Source of the DNA: Promineifilum sp.
GTDB taxonomy: Bacteria > Chloroflexota > Anaerolineae > Promineifilales > Promineifilaceae
Reading direction: 5' to 3'
Length of the DNA: 39,668 nucleotides
Assembly (NCBI GenBank): GCA_018058545.1
Contig: JAGOZU010000023.1
Coordinates: 1-39,668, forward strand
Shown here: one piece after another, positions 32,605 through 39,668 of the stretch
Numbering within the stretch: position 1 is the stretch's first letter
How the letters are laid out: the number at the start of each line of letters is the position of its first letter
The notes under the pieces: generated by a model
Told to the model about the DNA's origin: nothing
Database searches by the model: none
What the model saw: the letters and a program-made list of their open reading frames with translations, nothing else
Program-made: the position numbers and the translations under genes

Positions 32605-34040
32605 TAATCCAGCCTCCCCAGTGCGCTCACAATCCGATCCATTCTCATTCCCAGCGAACCTTTAATCAAAACTACGTCCCCGGATTGGATGAGTTCTTCC
32701 AGCACAGGCACGGCCTTTGGCGCATCGTCGACCATATGCACGCGGTCGGATGGTAATCCCACTTCAATCGCCTCAAGGCCGATCGTCCGGGCGCGAGAGC
32801 CTACCGTGATGAGCGTGTCGGCCACATCGGCCACTCGTCGTCCAACGACCCGGTGCGCCTGGTATTCGGCGTCACCCAGTTCCAGCATATCGCCCAGCAC
32901 GGCGATGCGACGGCCGTCCAGATCGGCCAGCAGGTTGAGCGCTGCCAGGGCCGAGTCGGGGCTGGAATTATAGGTGTCATCGATGAGCAGCGAGTCATGC
33001 GGGCCGGGGATGACCACCAGCCGCAACTGTGACGACATCGCGCCCATACCGGCGATGATCTCCTCCCATTGCAGCCCTTCGACCAATCCCACGGCGGCGG
33101 CGCGCAGGGCAGTGTGGACGCTGTGGCGGCCGATCAGCGGCACGCGCACGTTGAGGCTCTCACCTTCATAATGTAATCTGAAGCTAATACCATCCAACCC
33201 CATCGAATCGATGTCATCGGCCCAGAGGTCCGCGCCATGATCCAGACCGTAGGTGAAGAGGCGCGCTTTTGTATAATCGGCCATCCCCATCACTCGCGGA
33301 TCGTCCATGTTCAAAATGGCTACTCCGTCATCGGGCAGCGCCGCCACCAATTCGCGCTTGGCGGCGATGATGGCTTCCATCGAACCCAGGCGCTCCAGAT
33401 GGGCCGGGCCGATCATCGTCACGACTCCGACGGACGGGCGGGCGATATCACACAGCAGATCGATCTCGCCCAGGGCATACATGCCCATCTCAACCACCGC
33501 TCGCTCATGATCAGGGCGCAGGTTCATCAGCGTCAGCGGCAAGCCGATTTCATTGTTCTGATTGCCCTCGGACTTCAACGTCCGATATCGTTGCGAGAGC
33601 ACGGCGGCGGCAAGTTCCTTGGTCGATGTTTTGCCCACGCTGCCGGTGATGGCGATGAGGCGCGTACTGAACCGCGCCCGCCAGACGCGAGCGATCTGTT
33701 GCAAGGCGCTCATGGTACTATCGACGAGGATCACCACCGGGATAATCCCGACAAAGGAGATTCCGGTCGCGCCTGAGCGCGCATCGATCGTCGGCACATC
33801 GTTCATGGAGATGACATTGACAGGTCGTTCCACCAGGGCGACGATTGCCCCGCGGCTGAAGGCATCGGCGACGTAGTCATGACCATCGACCGATTCACCA
33901 CGGAAGGCGATAAAGACGCTGCCAGGAATCGCCTCGCGACTATCCACCACAAAAGTGGAAACGGCCGGGTCCTTGTCGGTCGGCCGATAATCCGTCAGTG
34001 CCTCTAAAATATGCCCTAGAGTAGGCCCGTACACTTGCAT
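32604..34040 (-). CDS. murF: UDP-MurNAc-tripeptide--D-Ala-D-Ala ligase
   Basis: MurF completes the pentapeptide by adding D-Ala-D-Ala. The 478-aa protein has VVDSREAIPGSVFIAFRGESVDGHDYV in the N-terminal domain, P-loop GSVGKTSTKEL, SEGNQNNEIGLPLTLM (diagnostic for MurF), IGPAHLERLGSMEAIIAAK and DDTYNSSPDSALAAL. It directly follows ftsI, where murE would normally sit between them. About 40 residues around 85-105 are an insert relative to the usual N-terminal domain. Confidence 0.97.
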   Translation of the reverse strand: MQVYGPTLGHILEALTDYRPTDKDPAVSTFVVDSREAIPGSVFIAFRGESVDGHDYVADAFSRGAIVALVERPVNVISMNDVPTIDARSGATGISFVGIIPVVILVDSTMSALQQIARVWRARFSTRLIAITGSVGKTSTKELAAAVLSQRYRTLKSEGNQNNEIGLPLTLMNLRPDHERAVVEMGMYALGEIDLLCDIARPSVGVVTMIGPAHLERLGSMEAIIAAKRELVAALPDDGVAILNMDDPRVMGMADYTKARLFTYGLDHGADLWADDIDSMGLDGISFRLHYEGESLNVRVPLIGRHSVHTALRAAAVGLVEGLQWEEIIAGMGAMSSQLRLVVIPGPHDSLLIDDTYNSSPDSALAALNLLADLDGRRIAVLGDMLELGDAEYQAHRVVGRRVADVADTLITVGSRARTIGLEAIEVGLPSDRVHMVDDAPKAVPVLEELIQSGDVVLIKGSLGMRMDRIVSALGRLD

Positions 34041-34049
34041 GGTCGTTCT

Positions 34050-35744
34050 TTAACCGCCGCCTCCGGTATGGTTACTCGCTTGCAAGCGAACCGCATCGGG
34101 AGGGATGTCGAGCAGGACAACCAGTTCCTTCACCAGGTCGGAGAAAACCGGCGCGGCCGTCATGGAGCCCCAAGGCGCGCTTTGCGGCCTGTCCAGCTTG
34201 ACGTAGACGATGATCTTCGGATCCTCTGTGGGCAGCCAGCCCACGAACGTACCGATAACGTCGTTTGGGTCGTAACCGCCAAATGGTGCGCGTATCTGGG
34301 CCGTGCCCGTCTTGCCGGCTATGGTGTAGCCATCGACGAGCGCTTCCTGGACTTCCTGATTCACGGCGATGGTCGCCATGGCTGTCATTTGGGCGGCCGT
34401 CGTCTCGCTGATGACTCGCACACCTTGCGGTTCATGCCATTCGATGCCATTCTGGTCGCGGATCTCCTGCACCAGATGAGGCTGCATCCGGACGCCATTA
34501 TTGGCCAGAACCGACACGGCCGAGATCATTTGCAGTGGTGTGACGGCCAGCGCCTGTCCATAGGCGTTGGTGGCGATGAATGTTTCATCCCAGCCATCTC
34601 CACCCGGCATGGGCATCAGGCCTGGGGTCTCGCTCATGATGTCGACATTGGTCGTGCGGCCAAAGCCGAATCGGGAGAGGTAATCGTAGAAGGTTGTCGG
34701 CCCCATCCAGGTGGCGATGGTGGCTGCGCCGACGTTTAGTGAGCGGGCCAGGAGCGTGGTCATATCCACCGTGCCGTGTGCTCCACGATCCCAGTTGTAG
34801 ATGACGCTGCCGGCGATTTCAAAGACCCCGGTATCGTTGTAGGTGGTTTCGGGGGTCACCGTCCCTGAATCGAGCGCTGCGGCCATCGTGATCAGCTTCA
34901 TGACCGATCCCGGTTCAAACTGGGCACTGACCAGCGGATTGAAAATCGCCTCTTTGGGCACATCATAGAAATTATTGGGCGAGTAGCATGGTTCGGCAGC
35001 CATCGCCAGGATCGCGCCTGTCTCGGGGTCCATGACGATGATGGATCCGCTTTCCGCGCCATGTTCGGCCAGGGCTTTCTTTAGGTGTTGCTCGACCAGA
35101 TACTGAACGTTGCGGTCGATAGTCAGAACCAGGTCGGCGCCTTCGCGCGCGATGACTGTCTTCTGCTCCGCGAGGGGCGAGACAAACACGGACTCGGTGA
35201 CGGCCTCGCCTGCCAGCTTTTCCTGGTAATAACCTTCGACGCCTGCAAGCCCCTTGTTATCATAGGTCACAAAACCGAGCACGTGGCACATCAGGCTATC
35301 CTGGGGATAGAAGCGACGGGGCAGGGGGTCCAGTTGCACCTCATCGCCGTACTCCAGCGCGCGGATCGCATCGGCCGTTTCGGCCGAGACATCCGGATCA
35401 AGGACGACGTACATAGCGGTTGATTCCATGTCATACAGCAATTGGCTGCGGGGAATCTGGAGGATCGGCGCGAGCGAATCGGCCAGTCCCTCCGGATCGC
35501 TAAGTAGGCTGGGTGACACAGCTACGCGATAGTTCCAGCGATCGACGGCCAGAATCGCCCCGTTTCGGTCGTAGATGATGCCGCGCTCCGGTTGATCGGT
35601 CACCGGTACTTTATCGATGATGATATCGAGGAGGTCCTCCCTTTGGAAGGCCTGAACAGTGAACAGGCGGCCGACGATGACCAGCCCGGCGAGGCCAAGA
35701 CCGATGGCGAGGAACCACATGCGTCTCAATTGGCTGCTATTCAT
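34050..35744 (-). CDS. ftsI: Class B penicillin-binding protein (septal transpeptidase FtsI/PBP2B)
   Basis: FtsI cross-links septal peptidoglycan. The 564-aa protein has an N-terminal membrane helix (about 9-28), a pedestal with ERGIIYDRNGAILAVD at 53-68, and a transpeptidase domain with S280-V-M-K283, S335-L-N337 and K478-T-G. No PASTA domains are present. I chose the ATG at 35744 because GGAGAGG precedes it; an in-frame GTG at 35756 would add four residues. The start overlaps the ftsL-like stop by eight bases. Confidence 0.96.
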   Translation of the reverse strand: MNSSQLRRMWFLAIGLGLAGLVIVGRLFTVQAFQREDLLDIIIDKVPVTDQPERGIIYDRNGAILAVDRWNYRVAVSPSLLSDPEGLADSLAPILQIPRSQLLYDMESTAMYVVLDPDVSAETADAIRALEYGDEVQLDPLPRRFYPQDSLMCHVLGFVTYDNKGLAGVEGYYQEKLAGEAVTESVFVSPLAEQKTVIAREGADLVLTIDRNVQYLVEQHLKKALAEHGAESGSIIVMDPETGAILAMAAEPCYSPNNFYDVPKEAIFNPLVSAQFEPGSVMKLITMAAALDSGTVTPETTYNDTGVFEIAGSVIYNWDRGAHGTVDMTTLLARSLNVGAATIATWMGPTTFYDYLSRFGFGRTTNVDIMSETPGLMPMPGGDGWDETFIATNAYGQALAVTPLQMISAVSVLANNGVRMQPHLVQEIRDQNGIEWHEPQGVRVISETTAAQMTAMATIAVNQEVQEALVDGYTIAGKTGTAQIRAPFGGYDPNDVIGTFVGWLPTEDPKIIVYVKLDRPQSAPWGSMTAAPVFSDLVKELVVLLDIPPDAVRLQASNHTGGGG

Positions 35745-36237
35745 TCGCCTCTCCACGGGTTAAGCCAATCCCCATATCTCTAATGGCCAGTATGAATGCC
35801 TCCCAAATCGTATCCGGCGGGGCGGGCAGAGGTTCGGGAACGGGGATCTCTTCAGTCTTCGTCGCGTCCTCCATCGGATAATTCGGAATGGTGACATAGT
35901 CGATTTCGGCCGGTGTGGCGAGAACAAAACCCAGTCGTTGTGCCTCGACATGTAACCTTTCCAGCGTTTGGGATTCGGCGATTTGACGTTCCAGATCGGC
36001 GTTTTCCAGCTTAAGCTCGTCCAGTTTGGCTTGCTCGCGCTGAACGCGACGGCCGATCGCCGCAATGGAGCTGGTTTGATTGAGATAGATCGCCCCCAGC
36101 AGGGCCGCGAGAATGATGACGACACCCCAGCCGGCAGCGGCCTGGGCTTGAGTGAGCAAGCCCAAACGTCGAGCCATTTCTCGCGCTTGTCGCGGGCGTG
36201 GTTTTTCTTCCGGTGCAGCCATCATCTTGTAAGCCAC
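35737..36237 (-). CDS. ftsL: FtsL/septum-initiator-like bitopic protein
   Basis: The product is 166 aa. A short basic N-terminus is followed by one membrane helix (about 36-54, GWGVVIILAALLGAIYL), a coiled coil (about 58-95, heptad-rich RRVQREQAKLDELKLENADLE) and a Pro-rich extension with a terminal helix. This layout and the place between rsmH and ftsI match FtsL, which bridges FtsB/FtsQ and FtsW/FtsI. Sequence identity in this family is always weak, so the call rests on topology and synteny. The GTG start at 36237 could also be replaced by ATG at 36225. Confidence 0.8.
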   Translation of the reverse strand: MAYKMMAAPEEKPRPRQAREMARRLGLLTQAQAAAGWGVVIILAALLGAIYLNQTSSIAAIGRRVQREQAKLDELKLENADLERQIAESQTLERLHVEAQRLGFVLATPAEIDYVTIPNYPMEDATKTEEIPVPEPLPAPPDTIWEAFILAIRDMGIGLTRGEANE

Positions 36238-36243
36238 GTTGTT

Positions 36244-37194
36244 CTACGAATCCACCTTCGACACAACCCGTAAACGGGCGCTCCTGCTTCGCGGGTTTGC
36301 CGCGATTTCCTCTGCGGTAGCCTTGACGGCCTTGCGCGTCACCAGTCGCACCGCGGCTCGTGCGCCGCATGTGCACACCGGCTGTTCCGGCGGGCAAATG
36401 CAATCGCGAGCCAGATTGCGGAAGAACTGCTTCACCAGCCTGTCCTCCAGCGAATGAAAACTAATCACCGCCAGGCGACCTCCCGGTCGGAGCAATTCGA
36501 TCGCGCCATGCAGGCCGCGCTCGACCTCCCCCAGTTCGTCGTTGACGGCAATCCGCAACGCCTGAAAGACTTTCGTCGCCGGGTGCCGCCCCGGTCGGCC
36601 GTGCCGTCCGGTTCCGCCGGCGATCAAGCCGGCCAGTTCGGTAGTCGTCCCGATGGGACGGTTGGCGACGATGAGTCGGGCGAAATGCCGGCTTTGCGTT
36701 TCTTCGCCATATCGCCAAAAAATATCGGCCAGTTCTTCCGCGCTTAAGTTGTTAATCAAATCGGCGGCCGATTCCCCTCGTCGAGGATCGAACCGCATGT
36801 CAAGCGGGGCTTCCTTTATAAAGGAAAAACCGCGTTCGGCGTTTTCCAGCTGACGGGATGAAAGTCCCAGGTCGAGCAGCACGCCATCGACTTCATGAAA
36901 GCCCAACGCCGGAGCGACGGTTGCCATGTCGCCATAGCTGCCCACCACCGGTTTGAAACGGCCGCCGAACGATGTGAGGCGCCGCCCGGCAAAGGCCAGG
37001 GCTTCTGGGTCGCGATCGAAACCGAGCAAGCGGCCGTCGGGCGCGATGGCATCCAGTATGGCCTGGGCATGACCGCCCGCGCCGAGCGTGCCGTCGATGA
37101 ACAAACCTCCGGGGCGTGGGTCCAGAAGGGCCATGGCTTCCCGTAAAAGGACGGGGGTGTGGCCATAATCGACCGGCTGTTCATCGATCTCCAT
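36244..37194 (-). CDS. rsmH: 16S rRNA (cytosine-1402-N4)-methyltransferase
   Basis: RsmH (MraW) methylates N4 of C1402 in the 16S rRNA P-site. The 316-aa protein has HTPVLLREAMALL near the start, the SAM loop DGTLGAGGHAQAIL (about 34-47), DLGLSSRQLENAERGFSF, PATKVFQALRIAVNDEL and VISFHSLEDRLVKQFF. GGAAGAG lies close to the ATG. It is the second gene of the dcw operon, 76 bases after mraZ, and ends six bases before the ftsL-like gene. Confidence 0.98.
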   Translation of the reverse strand: MEIDEQPVDYGHTPVLLREAMALLDPRPGGLFIDGTLGAGGHAQAILDAIAPDGRLLGFDRDPEALAFAGRRLTSFGGRFKPVVGSYGDMATVAPALGFHEVDGVLLDLGLSSRQLENAERGFSFIKEAPLDMRFDPRRGESAADLINNLSAEELADIFWRYGEETQSRHFARLIVANRPIGTTTELAGLIAGGTGRHGRPGRHPATKVFQALRIAVNDELGEVERGLHGAIELLRPGGRLAVISFHSLEDRLVKQFFRNLARDCICPPEQPVCTCGARAAVRLVTRKAVKATAEEIAANPRSRSARLRVVSKVDS

Positions 37195-37270
37195 TTCTCT
37201 TCCATCGAATAATCACCTGGGGGCAACCGGTGACCCGGCGGGCATGCCCCAAGAGGATCTATTGGGCGGG

Positions 37271-37690
37271 CTAGATGCCCAGATTCTCCCAATGTTGTTC
37301 GTCGTCTTCGGCCGCTTCGCGGACCGGTGTCCAGGCGTCGCTATTCCAGATTTCCATATGGTCCAGCATGCCGGTGATGACTACATCGGCTTCGATGCCC
37401 GCAAATTCGCGTAGATAGGGCGGCAGCAAAACGCGACCCTGACGATCCGGCACCAGGTCGACCGCGCCGGAGAAGACGCGACGCCGGAACTCGCGCGCGC
37501 TGGGGTCACCCCACGGCAGGTTTTTCACCCGAGCGGCCAGTTCTTCAAACCCCTCGAGCGAAAAGGCCATCAGGTTTCGATCGAGTCCGCGAGTGATCAC
37601 CATTCCGGCGGCCAAAAACGCTCGGTACTTGGCCGGGATGGTCAATCGACCCTTGTCGTCAATCGTGTGTCGATACTCGCCTAAAAACAT
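37271..37690 (-). CDS. mraZ: Transcriptional regulator MraZ
   Basis: MraZ is a ring-forming AbrB-fold DNA-binding protein that controls the dcw operon. The 139-aa protein shows two tandem SpoVT/AbrB-like halves: MFLGEYRHTIDDKGRLTIPAKYR at 1-23 and AVDLVPDRQGRVLLPPYLREFAG at about 76-98, both with the DxxGR(L/V)x(I/L)P core. No clear ribosome site is found before the ATG, although the start is the family's standard one. Its binding sites lie directly upstream, so autoregulation is expected. Confidence 0.97.
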   Translation of the reverse strand: MFLGEYRHTIDDKGRLTIPAKYRAFLAAGMVITRGLDRNLMAFSLEGFEELAARVKNLPWGDPSAREFRRRVFSGAVDLVPDRQGRVLLPPYLREFAGIEADVVITGMLDHMEIWNSDAWTPVREAAEDDEQHWENLGI

Positions 37691-37705
37691 AGCACTTTGG
37701 AATTA

Positions 37706-37717
37706 GAACAATTGTTC
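37706..37717. promoter_or_regulatory. GAAC-N4-GTTC palindrome in the dcw leader
   Basis: GAACAATTGTTC is a perfect 12-bp palindrome flanked by AATT on both sides, giving a 22-bp near-palindrome. It lies 16 bases before the mraZ ATG and just downstream of the predicted transcription start, a repressor position. The half-site form equals the LexA box of Bacillota and Actinobacteria; which protein binds here is not known. Confidence 0.5.
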
Positions 37718-37732
37718 GAATTACCCCATTTT

Positions 37733-37761
37733 AACCTAAAAAAGTAGGGATAATGTGTCAA
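37733..37761 (-). promoter_or_regulatory. Main promoter of the dcw operon
   Basis: A consensus -35 TTGACA (37761-37756) is followed after 17 bp by TAGGTT (37738-37733) as a weak -10. A TAAAAT slightly downstream is an alternative -10 with a less suitable 22-bp spacing. Transcription would start near 37726. Confidence 0.6.
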
Positions 37762-37766
37762 TTTGT

Positions 37767-37791
37767 CCCACATCGCCCCACTTTTTCCCAC
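37767..37791 (-). promoter_or_regulatory. Three MraZ boxes
   Basis: GTGGG occurs at 37791-37787, 37781-37777 and 37771-37767, each exactly 10 bp from the next and all on the coding strand. MraZ is known to bind such tandem (G)TGGG repeats upstream of its own gene. Here the array ends five bases before the -35 hexamer. Confidence 0.85.
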
Positions 37792-38105
37792 GACAGCCCA
37801 TAGTATAGCGCACAGGGTCGAATATGTGAAGAACCAATCTGGAATTTTAAGGTTCGAACGCCACAGGAGCCGGAACCCCTTTTGTTGTAGTATCCCGCAT
37901 GCGGATCGAATTGTCCAGACCCCTTAGGTAAAAATATTCAGGATCGGCATAATGACCCTTCCCTCGAAGAAGACGGTTTCAGGACAGGGTTATATATGGG
38001 AGGGGTAATCGGGGCTGAGGCTACAGGTAGGGTGCAGGGTTGAAAATTCGTATAGATGGAATGAAGGAAGGTCGAATCGGCCAGATGAAGGATGACAGGC
38101 GCTGT
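37792..38105. other. Intergenic stretch upstream of the MraZ boxes
   Basis: I see no gene here. GGTTC and GAACC at 37853-37879 could form a weak hairpin that is followed by AT-rich sequence on the minus strand, perhaps ending the transcript of the gene at 38106-38984. Several short G-rich direct motifs (around 38000-38040) have no evident meaning. Confidence 0.4.
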
Positions 38106-38984
38106 TCACCCCGCGGTCTTGCCGATCGTCCCCGCGCGCATGGCCGCCAGCAAGTCGCTAATGCGGCCGCGTCGATACAGGTACGACAGGAAGGCGCGAG
38201 TCCTGGCTTTTTTGTCCGTTCCTTCCAGTTGTTCCCAATCCACGTTGAGTCGCGTCGCCAGTTCTTCAAGCTGTTCGGCGTTGTAATGAGCCAGCAAATA
38301 ATGGCGAATGACGGTGTGCGGCGACTCCTCGGTCAGCTTGGCCAGGCGCGGCAGGTGCTTGGGCGGGGGCGGGGTCAGGATGCGCTCCACCGCCAGTCCG
38401 ACGATCGAAGCCTTGCCGTCGCGATCGGCCGTGTCCATTATCCGAATGATCAGCTCGTCTGTCGTCTGACCGGCGGTTGTCACGTCCAGCTCGTTCACTT
38501 CCAGGTCGAACATCAAATCGCTCAGGTCTTCGCGGCTGAAGCGGCCGCGAATTTCTTCAAAGAGCATTTGTCTGTCGTAGCCGGCTTGTTCGTAATCATC
38601 GACGTGACCGGGTGGCAGCGGCGGGGGTACCTTGGGGGTGAGAGTAGATGGCGATTTGGAGGCGGGGGGAACGTTCGCGCTGTGGGCGACAGGCGTTGCC
38701 GGCGCGAGTTGTCCCGCCGGCAGGAGCGTCCCACCGGGCAGCAACGGCCGAACCACGCCCCAAAACCAGGTCGCGGCCCCGGCCAGTAGCACGCCGCTAA
38801 TCACATAGAAGAAAAAGCCCAGGTCGGCCAGCAGCTCTTCCCTGTTAAACGTGCCCAAGAGGGTGTCGAGCAGAACGGCCGTGGTTACGGTCAGCAATCC
38901 AATCCCCCACACCACCGACGGCCGGCGGATGAACATGACCAGAAAAATCAGGACAACCAGTAGTTTCAGAATCACCAGTATCAT
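38106..38984 (-). CDS. Membrane protein with two tandem effector-associated (Death-like) domains
   Basis: From the ATG at 38984 the product is 292 aa. Three hydrophobic segments lie at about 2-19, 23-42 and 54-80. A Pro/Ala/Ser linker (80-130) leads to two helical repeats at about 135-203 and 222-283. Both follow the effector-associated domain pattern: helix, F/Y-(S/N)-x-E-(D/Q)-L-x-x-L, then a (D/N)-rich turn and a second helix, as in FSREDLSDLMFDLEVNE and YNAEQLEELATRLNVDWEQL. Such domains recruit NACHT, caspase-like or TIR effectors through like-like contacts. No effector domain is in this protein, so an adaptor or membrane receptor role is inferred. The frame is open to a TTG at 39110, which would add 42 residues. 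Confidence 0.75.
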   Translation of the reverse strand: MILVILKLLVVLIFLVMFIRRPSVVWGIGLLTVTTAVLLDTLLGTFNREELLADLGFFFYVISGVLLAGAATWFWGVVRPLLPGGTLLPAGQLAPATPVAHSANVPPASKSPSTLTPKVPPPLPPGHVDDYEQAGYDRQMLFEEIRGRFSREDLSDLMFDLEVNELDVTTAGQTTDELIIRIMDTADRDGKASIVGLAVERILTPPPPKHLPRLAKLTEESPHTVIRHYLLAHYNAEQLEELATRLNVDWEQLEGTDKKARTRAFLSYLYRRGRISDLLAAMRAGTIGKTAG

Positions 38985-39075
38985 CGGCGGCTGATTGTAT
39001 GCCTTTGCCCTTTCCCAGGCAACCGCCTGGTCAGGAAACTTTAATTCCCCTTGCGACCTTGGCGGCACTATCACG

Positions 39076-39081
39076 TATAAT
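39076..39081 (+). promoter_or_regulatory. -10 element of the DUF1232 gene
   Basis: TATAAT lies about 50 bases before the start. TTGCGA is found 19 bp upstream (39051-39056) as a possible -35. The same AT-rich stretch reads TATTAT on the minus strand, so it may serve the divergent gene too. Confidence 0.4.
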
Positions 39082-39131
39082 AATATGAAGAATGAATAAA
39101 ATTTCGGCAATGCCCTGCGTCAGCGGGCGGG

Positions 39132-39575
39132 TTGAGTGAAGTGGCACATAACGATGATTCCGTCACCGAGAAACTGAAAGACACCAGTTTTCTGCAAGAG
39201 GTCTGGCAGCAGATCCGGCTTGTTTTCTACCTCATCAAGGACAGGGAAGTTCCCATCTATCTGAAGGTTGTCCCGTTTATCGGCATTTTGTATGCCTTGT
39301 TTCCGCTCGATATCATCGCCGATGTCGTTCCGGTGCTGGGCCAGTTGGATGACATCACCTTGTTGCTCATTGGGGCCAAGGTGTTCATCGAGATGGCTCC
39401 GCCGCAGGTCGTCGCGCGCTATATGGCCCAGATGCGCGGAGAGGACACGGGTAAAATAGTCGAAGGGACGGCGACCGACGTTGACTTCGCGCCGGATATC
39501 AAGCTGATCGAAGGCGAGATCGTGGACGAGGTTTCAACGCTCAAATCGGCCGAGTCACAGACAAAGTCGCCCTAG
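39132..39575 (+). CDS. DUF1232 (YkvA-like) small membrane protein
   Basis: The product is 147 aa from TTG 39132; a GTG at 39141 (three codons later) is an equal candidate. Residues 37-85 carry the DUF1232 core: DREVPIYLKVVPFIGILYALFPLDIIADVVPVLGQLDD, with the typical PLD-I-x-D and GxLDD motifs, and two short hydrophobic helices. An acidic C-terminal tail of about 45 residues follows. The function of DUF1232 proteins is unknown; they are membrane-associated. It is transcribed divergently from the effector-associated-domain protein. Confidence 0.85.
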   Translation: MSEVAHNDDSVTEKLKDTSFLQEVWQQIRLVFYLIKDREVPIYLKVVPFIGILYALFPLDIIADVVPVLGQLDDITLLLIGAKVFIEMAPPQVVARYMAQMRGEDTGKIVEGTATDVDFAPDIKLIEGEIVDEVSTLKSAESQTKSP

Positions 39576-39668
39576 CTTGATCCTATGAGCCTCGCCACAG
39601 GAGCATGCGCGGCAACGCGCGAGTCTCCGTGATATTGAGCGCGAATACCGATGCAGTGTAGGCTAACG
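39576..39668. other. Downstream sequence to window edge
   Basis: No gene is seen. GCGCG-GCAA-CGCGC at 39607-39620 makes a small hairpin with a GNRA-type loop but no T-run follows. Confidence 0.35.

Noticed and set aside
38021-38789. Plus-strand frame opposite the effector-associated-domain protein
   Set aside because: The minus-strand product has membrane helices and a repeated domain; the plus frame lacks coherent features.
1-39668. CRISPR arrays, tRNA or rRNA genes, insertion sequences
   Set aside because: No regular repeat-spacer pattern, cloverleaf-like element or transposase was recognised; weak tRNAs could still be missed by eye.

Overview
The window is GC-rich and almost fully coding. 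It looks like chromosome from a filamentous Anaerolineae-type Chloroflexota; this is inferred from protein style, as no rRNA is present. Pointers are the NBR1-type Ig domains, the effector-associated (Death-like) domains, a CvpA-type membrane gene inside the division and cell-wall (dcw) cluster, near-consensus TATAAT boxes, and a NACHT/C-lectin-fold protein beside a diversity-generating retroelement (DGR) type reverse transcriptase.

Left part (1-11072). A large multidomain protein (Ig-like, glycosidase-like, Ig-like, C39-like peptidase) runs off the left edge on the minus strand. Two small plus-strand genes follow: a metallo-beta-lactamase-fold hydrolase and an unknown protein. Next comes a minus-strand series: an FmdB-type zinc ribbon, queA, a deoxynucleoside kinase-MazG fusion, a MobA-like nucleotidyltransferase, a secreted S8 protease, a B12-binding radical SAM protein and YggX. 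The radical SAM gene does not end at its first UGA. Reading through gives the tail Cys-Sec-Ala-Glu-Pro, and a hairpin matching the bacterial SECIS form lies directly downstream. It is therefore a CUAEP-tail selenoprotein.

Middle part (11204-19504). Two plus-strand genes encode a formyltransferase-fold protein and a secreted lamin-tail/phospholipase-D protein. After an AT-rich island with nested inverted repeats comes a 988-aa membrane-anchored NACHT NTPase with a C-terminal FGE/C-lectin-fold domain. The end of that domain has the NNC-codon signature of a DGR variable repeat. Convergent to it is a DGR-type reverse transcriptase that has lost its N-terminus exactly where a VapBC-like toxin-antitoxin module abuts it. 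No template repeat was found.

Right part (37690 down to 19599, minus strand). This is one long dcw operon: mraZ, rsmH, ftsL-like, ftsI, murF, mraY, murD, ftsW, murG, cvpA-like, murC, murB, ddl, ftsQ, ftsA, ftsZ, then nrdR. murE is absent. Upstream of mraZ are three GTGGG boxes at exact 10-bp spacing (MraZ sites), a TTGACA promoter and a GAAC-N4-GTTC palindrome. nrdR has its own pair of inverted NrdR-box-like sites. Together these genes make lipid II (MurB/C/D/F, Ddl, MraY, MurG), build the septum (FtsW/I/L/Q/A/Z) and tie growth to nucleotide supply (NrdR).

Right end (38106-39668). A membrane protein with two tandem effector-associated domains is divergent from a small DUF1232 membrane protein.
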